Assembly (NCBI GenBank): GCA_011947345.1
Contig: JAAVTG010000581.1
Coordinates: forward strand, 744,001-808,000
DNA from: Phytophthora quininea
Lineage: Eukaryota > Oomycota > Peronosporomycetes > Peronosporales > Peronosporaceae
DNA: 64,000 bases
Reading direction: 5' to 3'
Below the pieces are notes generated by a model. That model searched no databases, was not told where the DNA came from, and saw nothing but the letters and a program-made list of their open reading frames with translations. Of this stretch, positions 8,704 through 17,023 are shown piece after piece (position 1 is the stretch's first letter; each line of letters starts with the position of its first letter). The position numbers and the translations under genes were made by a program.

Positions 8704-10960
8704 GCGGAACTTGATGAGGGATTATCGCCAACAACTCCTTGTCATGGACCGGATAATTCCGCACCGCGGGCTTCAATTGGCGCGATTGGTAACTTATCAC
8801 TCGCTCGCGTCCATCGTCATCAAACTGCATCAAGGCGCAGCCGATTGCAAAGTCGCTCGAGTCACACACCACGTGAAAGCGTTTCGCGTGGTCCGGAAGC
8901 ATCAATACGGGCGCGGTGGACACGCTGGTCTTCACCGCGTCGAAGGCTGTTTGGTGCTCGGGGCGCCACGACCACGTGGCGTCGGCTTTCAGGAGTTGCG
9001 ACAGCGGCCGAACAGTCGAAGCAAAGTTCTTCGAGTAGTGGTGGAGATATGTGGCGAGTCCAAGCCACTGCCGGAGCTGTTTCTGGTCCTGCGGAGTCGG
9101 CCAAGCGCAGATCGCCGCGATCTTCTCCGGATCAGCGCGAACGCCGTCCTTGCTGACGTAGCTCCCGAGTACTGGAATCTCGGGAGCGCAGAAGATGCAT
9201 TTCTTCAAGTTGGCGTACAGCTTGTTTGCCCGCATCACCTCGAACACCTTGCGGAGGTGTTGAAGGTGGACGTCGACATCCGTCGTGCCGCTCTCGGCAC
9301 GACTGTGAATGAAGGTGTCGTCGAAGTAGCTGGGCGCGAAGTCTCGATACGGACGCAGTAGGTTGGACACCATGCGGTTGAAAGTGGCAGGGGCATTCTT
9401 GAGCCCCTGCGGCATCACAAGCCATTCCCAGAGCATGCCGCTGGGCGTGCTGACCGCAGTCAACGGCACGTCTTCTTCACGCATCAGGATTTGGTAGAAG
9501 CCGTCCATGAGGTCGATAGCACTGTACACAGCGCTGCCTGATATAGTGTCGAGCACCATGTCCTTCCGCGGGATCGGCATCTGCGCCGGGATGGTGGCGT
9601 CATTGAGCTTGTTGAAAGCGTGTACGATGCGCCACCCGCCCGTCGCCTTCTTCACGCAGAATGTCGGACTGGAATGCGGCGATAGGCTTTCGCGAACGTG
9701 GCCGGCGTGCCGGCGACCTTCGAAGAACGCATCAATCGCTTGGACTTGGTCGCGGGGCAGCGGCCATTGTCGCGTCACACAGTACTTCGAACCGGGCACG
9801 AGGTCGATCTCGTGCCGAACACCACGATCGGGAGGAAGTTCAGCCGGAACCTTGTCGGGGAAGATGTCGATGAACTCGCGAACCAGCGGAGCAACCGGGT
9901 TACCAGCGGCTTCGAGTGCTGGTAACGACTGGGCCAAGTAGCGGGCCTCGCGGGCGGACTTAGGCTCAGCGCCTTTCGGGCGTTCCCGGGTATCGGACGC
10001 TGTGTCACCAGCATCTACATCGACAGCCGCGATAGTCGCGGTGTTGTCCGCGACGATCATGCAAACCTGCTCGATCTCACCATGTTTCAAGTCGTGGAGA
10101 AGGTGTTTCCACGACAGGCCAGGCAACTTGGTGATCTCGGACGCATCGCACGGCGGGCGTGCGACCTCGACATTGTGCATACGCGGGATCAATGCCGCGT
10201 CATCCCCCATCAGAACGGGGATAACCTCGGAGTCAGGCGCGTCTGACTCACTCGGAGGAGCGCGGGGTCGCCGGGGCTGGCGGCGACCACGGCGACGGAC
10301 TGGCCGGGTGAACTCTTCCGTAGCAGGCAGTGGGAGACCACGCTCGACCAAGGCTGCTGTACTCAGACGCCGAGACACGACATCGGCGTCGACTCCATCA
10401 GGAAGCCCCTGCTCGACCGCGCGTGGGAGACCACGCTCAACCACATCTTCTTGTTCATCGTCAACGGAGAGCCGCTGCTCGTCCGGGCGTGGGAATCCCT
10501 CTTCGATCACGGCGTTGTCTGCTGCCGAGAGCCGCTGCTCGTCGGGACGTGGGAACCCATGCTCGACCACGGCAGACACGTCTTGAGGCACCTGCTCAAG
10601 ACCGGCGCAGGATGCGTGCTCGCACGCCGCACACGAAGGGTCATCACTCACTTCAGGTGCAGCATGGGTCATGGAGTCGGAGTCCATGACTGCAACATGC
10701 GGCCATCGGTCCGGCGTTCCGCGCAAGAACGCCAGTACTGCATTCACGTCGATGTCACGAGGGCGGACCGTACCAGTCAGCCAGTTAATCTCAGGCTGGT
10801 GCCGGGCGAGCCATGGGATGCCGAAGACGCAGTCAAACGAGCCACTCAGCTCGATAACTAGGAACTCTTCGGAGCTTCGGAATCCGTCAAACTCGTACGT
10901 GAAGGTCGTAGAGCGCCGCGGCGTACGCCGTGGCTTGCCATCAGCGTATTTCACAATCAT
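8561..10960 (-). CDS. Gypsy pol: end of protease, reverse transcriptase, start of RNase H
   Basis: 799-residue frame. It starts inside the protease region (continuing from 10957-11463 after a single-base shift in a G run near 10965), has a long acidic linker, then a reverse transcriptase. RT motifs include GWRIVHAFNKLN, AIDLMDGF (first catalytic Asp) and SYFDDTFIHS, where FDD replaces the commoner YxDD. RNase H begins at HVVCDSSDFAIGCAL and VHDKELLAI. The frame is lost near 8700 and RNase H continues in the next piece. RT copies the element's RNA in cytoplasmic particles. Confidence 0.92.
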   Translation of the reverse strand: MIVKYADGKPRRTPRRSTTFTYEFDGFRSSEEFLVIELSGSFDCVFGIPWLARHQPEINWLTGTVRPRDIDVNAVLAFLRGTPDRWPHVAVMDSDSMTHAAPEVSDDPSCAACEHASCAGLEQVPQDVSAVVEHGFPRPDEQRLSAADNAVIEEGFPRPDEQRLSVDDEQEDVVERGLPRAVEQGLPDGVDADVVSRRLSTAALVERGLPLPATEEFTRPVRRRGRRQPRRPRAPPSESDAPDSEVIPVLMGDDAALIPRMHNVEVARPPCDASEITKLPGLSWKHLLHDLKHGEIEQVCMIVADNTATIAAVDVDAGDTASDTRERPKGAEPKSAREARYLAQSLPALEAAGNPVAPLVREFIDIFPDKVPAELPPDRGVRHEIDLVPGSKYCVTRQWPLPRDQVQAIDAFFEGRRHAGHVRESLSPHSSPTFCVKKATGGWRIVHAFNKLNDATIPAQMPIPRKDMVLDTISGSAVYSAIDLMDGFYQILMREEDVPLTAVSTPSGMLWEWLVMPQGLKNAPATFNRMVSNLLRPYRDFAPSYFDDTFIHSRAESGTTDVDVHLQHLRKVFEVMRANKLYANLKKCIFCAPEIPVLGSYVSKDGVRADPEKIAAICAWPTPQDQKQLRQWLGLATYLHHYSKNFASTVRPLSQLLKADATWSWRPEHQTAFDAVKTSVSTAPVLMLPDHAKRFHVVCDSSDFAIGCALMQFDDDGRERVISYQSRQLKPAVRNYPVHDKELLAIIPHQVPRVPPGRKYVRGVHGSRFAPDGDEESSFVTAHGALAIIVLGVQLRRSL

Positions 10961-12241
10961 CTCCCCGGACCTTCGCGAAGGCTCAGGTCCGCTGGTAACA
11001 CCGACAAACTCTCGGCGCGGACGAAGTTGCTCGTCGCGCCCGAATCGAGCAGGGCGCGAAGTGGACGCTTCGCACCATCGACGTGGAGACTGAGTATGAT
11101 CAGTCTTGGGTCGCCGCCCGAGGTGGTGGCAAATAAGTGTGCGTGGAGCACAGGAGGGCTAGGAGGGGCTCCGCCACCAGAGAGCGTTCCATCCTTCTCA
11201 GACCAGTAGGGCGCCCCGCACCTACTGGTTGTCGCCGTTTTCTGGCTCGGCGACAAGACCATCAGCGGCTTTGGCGACGACGTGCGCCAAGACCGGAGCG
11301 GAGCGCGGCACACAGCGGCGCGATGTCCGAGTTTGCGACAGCGGAAGCACCGCATGTGACGAGGGCTTCGACCGGGGCCCGCCAGAGGCGGTCTGTCAGA
11401 CGACGTTGGCGCCGGACTGGATCGCCGGCGCCCGTGGTAATCCTGGATGGCGTCAAGCTCCATTGGCTCGGGCTCCGCGGAGGGGGGCGAGCAAGGGAGA
11501 ACGCCTCAGAAGCGGAAACGCTATAATCTTCCCGAAGTGCCGTCTCGAAGGCCTCTTCCAGTGACCCTGGTGTCTTCCTGGTCAGGTAGAAGCGCTGGTA
11601 CCCAGCGTTCATGCCGGAGATGAAGACATGGACCTGAAACGCCATGTCCACTGGTTTCGTCGTGATACACGACACCAGGTGTCGTGCCCGCTGAATGTAC
11701 TCGAGCATGGACATCCGTCCCTGCTTAAGTGACAGGAATGCCGAGCGTTGGACACGCTCATCTTGAGGGGCTCGAAGGCCAGGCGAAGGTCATCCTTCAG
11801 CGACTGCATCGTCGAGAAGCAGGAGGTGTCGGCGACGAGCTTGCCGAGTGCTCATTCCTTGGCCTTTCCCGTCAACTTGGACAGTAAGAACCGGGTACGA
11901 GCGAACTCGGTAGATAACTGCCGAGCTTTGATCGCGATGTCGATCTCACAGAACCAGCGATTCAGCTGGAGGCGAGCGTCGCCCTCACCGCTGTAGCTGG
12001 ATACATCGAGCTTCACGATGTCGGTCTTGTTCTTGGTCGGCGAGTTCACGCGCCATGAACTCATGAGCAGCCAGGCGTTGATCAGATTCCGTTCCGGCAG
12101 TCAGCAAGGTCTTGATGACTCCTTCTCCGGACACCGCGGCAAGGCGGTGTAGCGCCTCCCACTCAAACACGGATAAGTGGGGAAGTTGGCATGCTCGAGG
12201 GCAGCACCAGCCCCTTCGTTGAAATTGGAAGCGTCGTTCAT
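10957..12241 (-). CDS. Gypsy gag and aspartic protease, frameshifted
   Basis: Gag starts at an ATG at 12241, just inside the 5' LTR. Capsid-like stretches lie in several frames (LDVSSYSGEGDARLQLNRWF, then YIQRARHLVS and LEEAFETALREDY), followed by a zinc knuckle of the CX2CX4HX4C type (CFRCRKLGHRAAVC) and the protease active site LLDSGATSNFV. At least three frame changes interrupt it (about 12060, 11800 and 11450). Gag forms the particle and the knuckle binds the RNA. Confidence 0.85.
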
Positions 12242-12262
12242 GGTCGTGTGGGCGGACTACAA

Positions 12263-12272
12263 AGTGCTACCA
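12263..12272 (-). other. primer-binding-site-like sequence
   Basis: Two bases inside the 5' LTR the minus strand reads TGGTAGCACT, in the position of a tRNA primer-binding site and beginning TGGTA like the initiator-methionine type. The match to any particular tRNA was not tested. Confidence 0.45.
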
Positions 12273-12274
12273 GT

Positions 12275-12427
12275 TGTAACGGGGCGGTGCTCCTTGTTTG
12301 TAGTAAATGAAACTCTGACTAGTATTTAGTTGAGCGGCGCCTTCCGGCGCCGCTGGACCAACAATTCTGAACTCTATCCTATTGGTCGCCGTGGTGCACG
12401 GCGACCGTGTGACGGACTCCCGTCACA
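12275..12427 (-). repeat. 5' LTR (right copy), 153 bp
   Basis: Direct repeat of 5673-5825 and the promoter-bearing LTR for the minus-strand element. Hairpin 1 is at 12334-12353 (loop TTCC) and hairpin 2 at 12385-12405 (loop GTG). Both loops are inverted relative to the left LTR. Confidence 0.95.
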
Positions 12428-13153
12428 CATTTGATCAGGGGTTCCTCGCTGCTGCGTCAGAGTATTATAACGTTTTGCAGTATCTCTTTGGGCTGGATCG
12501 TGTATCCCCAGAAGCGATCAACAACACATTTGCGAACACTTTCAACCTGAAAATGGTCAAGTTCCTCCACGAAAATGCTAACATCTCGAGTGATGCGGTT
12601 AACAAGGGTGTCAAAAGGCAGCGGAGTGAAGATGCGATGGCAGATTAGCGATCGTGAAATTCTTGCACAAAAAAACTGCCTCACCCCTGAAACTGTCAGC
12701 AATGCGTTCGTGAGTGCAATAGAGAACTACAGCACTGAGGTTGTGAAGTTGCTATGCCCTGATGAACGTATTACGGCTGACGGAAGGAACAAAGCGTTTG
12801 TGGAACTGGCCCTGCACGATTACTATTAAGTGGCAGAAGAAATGTATTCAAACTACAGCATTTCCCAAACGTCACTACTCGAGGCGTTCGATGTCGCCAC
12901 TCGCTACGAATCTCGAGATTTTCTCGAGTTCTTGTCGTTTGAGGAATCCATTCCTCAAAAAGTGAAACACCAAGCTTTTGTAAGTGCGGCTCGACATGGG
13001 AAGAAGTGGGGTTTGGAGACAATCAGTGAAGACGGTGAATGGCCCCTCGAGATTCTGAAGGAGGCGCCTCGGTCTGCTTCCTCGAGCTGGAGTTGCAAGC
13101 AAGTCAAGCGGTATTTGCGCAAGAGAATCTGTGACTTGCTACTCAAGGTGTAG
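12428..13153 (+). pseudogene. ankyrin-repeat protein A, 3' part
   Basis: Continuation of the ankyrin gene that begins at 3838, in phase across the target duplication (GCA TTT from the left, GAT CAG from the right). Repeats follow the family pattern, for example VSPEAINNTFANTFNLKMVKFL, TPETVSNAFVSAIENYSTEVV and TSLLEAFDVATRYESRDFLEF. Frame changes occur near 12610 and there is an in-frame TAA at about 12827. The last piece carries the family C-terminal signature (GEWPLEILKEA) and ends at 13153. Confidence 0.85.
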
Positions 13154-13309
13154 GCAAAACTTCATGGAAAAACCATGATAGATACTTTTTCTCATTGCAT
13201 AATTTCCCGTTTTACACTAAATATTTTTGAAAGGATAAGCCGCTCCTACTAAGCTGACGACAATCCCTGCGCTGTCAAGCGTTCTCCCACTCCATATGCA
13301 CGGTTGAAC

Positions 13310-14257
13310 GCGTCATGCCGCGCTGATAAAACCCAAGATTGCAACGGTGGTTGGCCACTTGGAAGTTGTGAAAGTGATGATAAATCATAACTACAGTTCT
13401 GCAGAGATTGGTGACGAAGGCCGGTGTTGCTAACAACAAACAGTTATAGGACACCTTGAGATTGCAAAGTTTCTGGTAGTGCAGACAGCTGAGGAGAACA
13501 TTCGATGAAATATGGAGGGAGGCCAGACGTCCTTACTCGTGCAATTGCTTCCGAACGAGGCGATGTGGCGGACTATATTCTTACCCAGGAGATATTTCCA
13601 TTTGACTTGGGTAGACGCTCTTGATAAATCGCTGACGATGGAACAGCAGGACATGGCTGACAAGATTTACGACTTCTGTATTGAGCGACGTAGATGGGAT
13701 AGATTGTCCTAGCGAATGATCCAGTACGTGCGGTGAAGTTTCTCTTCTGCCGTGGACACAGAAACCCTGAGATAGTGTGCAAGGGTTTCGTCCCAAGCCT
13801 TTCATCTTAAAGATATCGGCATCGTAAAGGTTTTATTTGATACCGAGTTGATCTCAAAGGGTGCATTGAACGACGGCATTAGAGCTGCAGCAACGTCACA
13901 TCAATGCGGTCGAATATCTCTTCGAGGTGGGCCAGCCATCTCCAGAGGCAATTAACGACGCACTTCTACGCTCCAGCGACCTCAAAACGATCTAGTTCCT
14001 GCTGACAAAAGCTCATGTCTCGAGTGACGCAGTTAACGCGGTTTTTAAGATTGCTGTAGCGCGCAAACCCAATGTAGTCGAGATCGCAATGGTGCTTTAC
14101 GGCGAAACGTACATCACTGCTAAGATTATTGAAGATGCATTTGTCTGCGCTCTCGCCTTCCATAAACAGATGCCGCGGAGGACGATCAACGTATTTCGGG
14201 AGGAGGAAGAAACACATCTTCGAGAAGATGGCGAACAAGGAAGGAAATTGAATTGAT
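13310..14257 (+). pseudogene. ankyrin-repeat protein B, heavily decayed
   Basis: Ankyrin-coding fragments recur in all three plus frames: GHLEIAKFLVVQTAEENI near 13450, RAVKFLFCRGHRNPEIVCKGFV near 13730, INAVEYLFEVGQPSPEAIND near 13900 and VVEIAMVLYGETYITAKIIEDAF near 14080. Several stops fall inside repeats. The order matches the 3' half of ankyrin protein A, immediately upstream, so it looks like a tandem paralogue. No N-terminal ALPHV motif is found. A true pseudogene, more degraded than its neighbours. Confidence 0.75.
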
Positions 14258-14369
14258 TAACTGTTTAGCGGATTTCTCGTCTTAAGGTGATAAGCTATCT
14301 ATCCGTGTGAGTTACATTCGTGTCGTCCACATGTGGTGCATGGGTTCCGGGATATTACTTTCTGGTGGA

Positions 14370-14900
14370 TCAAAAGCCAAGTTTTTGCAGCAAGCCGACC
14401 ACAGTAGCGCGGTTGCAATGAAGCTTATGTGCGTGTTGGTAGAGGAATTGGTAGTGCATCTTGAACGAGTTCAGCAGATTGAGAATATTTGGCACTTCTG
14501 CCACTGTTTCCTGGAAATGAATGTCGTTCCTGAGCCGCCATGTTGCATGAAACACAATCGCCGTGTAGATCCTCCATAGAAGTATCAGTTCTTTGTGCTC
14601 ACTTCTCCAGTTCCTACGGAGGTCTTGCAATCTTGGGAGGTGTAGCAACCTCCAGCTTTGATCGACGCAAAGAACGTCGACCACCGGCTCCATAGTTCGC
14701 TCCACATTGGTTCTAATTGTAACGGATCTGGTGTGGCGATCTTCAACGGGCGTGCAGCTGGTAGCCCTGGTGACGTTGAAGATACTGTGGAACGGACGGT
14801 GGGCGAATGGATGGATGTGGGCGGCAGCGGACACGACCAGAAGCTGCTTGAGGAAGGACGACGACCTGAGGAACTGGGCAGAAGGCGACGTGCACTGCAC
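14370..14900 (-). pseudogene. LINE-type reverse transcriptase C-terminal fragment
   Basis: Minus-strand frame whose second half resembles the zinc-binding tail of non-LTR reverse transcriptases (LRRNWRSEHKELILLWRIY followed by ATWRLRNDIHFQE and a helical end). The catalytic RT motifs and endonuclease are absent, so this is a short 3' remnant or a much decayed copy. Recognition rests on the Trp/Arg pattern only. Confidence 0.45.
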
Positions 14901-15179
14901 TGGTTGGTGGGCACGACGAACCGTGGCATTGACGTCAAAGCACAGCTACGACAAGCTGGCTACGGAGACGAAGAGGCGGATGTTGGCTTTGATTGCGCCG
15001 ACGGCGCGGTCTGCGTAAACAGGATCGTCGCTGAACGGAAACGGTCGACAGCGACCGCTGGTTTGAACGAGGACGGCACTCTTGAATTCGCGACGGAGCC
15101 CACAGGTGGTTTCGGGTTCGTGGCGGAAGCAATCGGCGAGCCAGACATTGCCAACGACGACAGCCTGCGCAGTGAGTGG

Positions 15180-15600
15180 GGCTGGTGGACGACAACTGGA
15201 ACGGACGGACGGACGGATCGGCTTGAGGCGGACGCAACTGTGTTTGTGTGAAGCTTCGCTGGTCAACAATTGAACTGGACGGACGGGCTGAGGGCGGACG
15301 GAGTACGTGGGTAAAGTTCGAGGCCGACGGACGCATTTGGCGGAAGTCCGCAGCGAGGGCGTACAACGGACGTGGGTAAACTTCGGCTTGGACGGACGAC
15401 ACAGGACGGGGTGACATTCTGCCGTGGACGCACCGCGGAAGGTTACCAACTGGACGGACTGTAGGTGGTCAAGCGGACCTTGGAAGTACGAGCGAGGACG
15501 GTGTGAGTGTCTACATAGGCACCCAAGCACGGACAGGTTTGACGGACTGCATACGGTCAGGACAGGTTAATTTGGACGGACGGAACGAGCTTATAAATAA
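15180..15600. repeat. degenerate GGACGG-rich region
   Basis: GGACGG or GGACGGAC recurs at irregular spacing, including GGACGGACGGACGG near 15200. A longer motif, GTGGGTAAASTTCG, occurs twice near 15310 and 15375. A TATAAATA box lies near 15592. It may be the leader or LTR of a retroelement related to the adjacent LINE-like debris. No gene is recognised between 14900 and 16024. Confidence 0.45.
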
Positions 15601-16023
15601 AAGTGGGTGCAGCACCAGTCGGGTGTGCATCGGCACGAGGATCGGCGATTCGACCTCGTTGGCCAGACGGACTACTGGATCTACCGCATCAGCACTGTTA
15701 GTGAAAGCCCAGCGTGCGGGGCAGTAACAAGAGTACGCCACAATCCTAATCCCGCGTCGTTGAGTCCATTCCTACAGGTATTTGACAGCATTCGTTCGCG
15801 TTCAGGTCGGCGTAGCGCTGGTAAATCCTGTCAACGAGCTCTCACTTTCGATTGCATCTTCCAGATTAACACGTAAGCCATCCATCGAGCAGAAAATCCA
15901 CAACGTCACCATGCTCGCCTGTGGAATTTGTTGCTTTTCAAAGTAGCACTTGAAGTCACTATGATAACCTAAGTGAGAGATAAACTTTAACAAAAAGCAA
16001 AACATCAACCAAGTGTGTATTTA

Positions 16024-16450
16024 CTAAGCGAACGCGTACGGAATTGAAAACTCGAGACTTGGCATGAAGTTGGCGTCGATAAATGGCACGGTGGCGTCTC
16101 CATTGCCCTTAAAGTTGGTGTTGTTCAGTGCTGTCCGTGCTGCCTCGGTGAGCTGGTCCCACATAATGAGGTTCTGGAAATCGCCGCTTTTCGAGGTCCA
16201 GTCCAAGTCGGGGTAGTCGTATTTGATCTTTGGGCTTTCACCGTCGAACTTGTCCGCGTTGAATGTATTGTACCTCATGTATCCTTCCTCGACCTGAGTC
16301 GAAACTCCGAGGACTTTGGGGGTTGCCAGTGCGGGGTTGTCGATCCAGACGACGACGTTTTTCAGTCGTGGACCAAATCCGCCGGAAAGTACCAGGCGTA
16401 AATGATGGCCCACACGGGAGTGGATTATAAAGTGGGAATTCATGAATTAT
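16024..16450 (-). pseudogene. NLP (NPP1-type necrosis-inducing protein), C-terminal part
   Basis: C-terminal half of an NLP, the secreted, membrane-lytic effector family of plant-associated oomycetes and fungi. Visible family features are a VVVWIDNPAL strand, GDFQNLIMWDQLTEAAR and VPFIDANFMPSLE before the stop at 16024. Upstream, the region of the conserved histidine-rich heptapeptide is out of frame and degenerate, and the N-terminus with its signal peptide is missing. The family's core metal-binding segment is therefore not encoded. A second NLP remnant, carrying only the N-terminal half, lies at 20680-21105 on the same strand. Non-functional as assembled. Confidence 0.8.
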
Positions 16451-16520
16451 CAACTGGTAACTCAAACAAAACTAGTTAAATTGACCTTTGTTTGCGACTC
16501 GATTGATAACTTTTCCCAGC

Positions 16521-16679
16521 CGAGTCGCCACGAGTTCCCAGCTGAGCATTAAAATCGGCCTCCCCGCGAGTTTTGCGCTGGTCACTTTTGCAGGGTCCGA
16601 TTTCCCCGTCGAGTCGCCACGAGTTCCCAGCTGAGCATTAAAATCGGCCTCCCCGCGGGTTTTGCGCTGGTCACTTTTG
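16521..16679 (+). repeat. 89-bp-period direct repeat, two copies
   Basis: 16521-16590 and 16610-16679 are 70-bp copies that differ by one base (GCGAG against GCGGG) and are separated by 19 bp. They lie between the NLP fragment and the MULE remnant and are probably part of a mobile element end. Confidence 0.8.
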
Positions 16680-17023
16680 TGTATTGATCCTGTTTCATTA
16701 AAACAAATTCCGTGGATGAAAACAAAGGTTGTTGTAATGCTCGATCAACGTGCATTAGCGATTAGGCTGGCTGATCAAAAAGCCAACACGTCAGTAAAAA
16801 ATAACAGCGAACACCAGTCGAGACCTCGTATTTGTCTCGCACCTTGGTATTGTCTGGGGTGGCGCGGCGCTGATGAGGTTAAACATCAGCTTTTCGGCAA
16901 CTTGGGCGTTTTTGAAACGGGAGGAACGCTAGCTACGTCGTTGTCCTGGATCCTGCAATGCACAAGCAGTAAGTAGTTAATCAAAAGTAATGCACGAGCG
17001 AATTGAAAAACAACAACTTGTCG

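Larger units (their letters stand above)
5673..12427 (-). mobile_element. Ty3/Gypsy LTR retrotransposon, nearly complete
   Basis: 6755-bp element coded on the minus strand and flanked by CATTT target duplications (5668-5672 and 12428-12432). On its coding strand each LTR runs from TGTGACGG to TTACA. Order 5' to 3' on the minus strand is gag with a zinc knuckle, aspartic protease, reverse transcriptase, RNase H, integrase, long linker, chromodomain; this is the chromovirus order. An additional open frame lies antisense near the 3' LTR. The LTRs differ by one substitution plus two inverted hairpin loops, so the insertion is young, yet the coding region has at least five frameshifts. It inserted into an ankyrin coding sequence: the codons on either side join in phase when the element and one target copy are removed. 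Confidence 0.95.

Noticed and set aside
14658..15251. 198-codon plus-strand frame
   Set aside because: It is the antisense of the LINE-like fragment and GGACGG tract; composition is repetitive and it has no family pattern.
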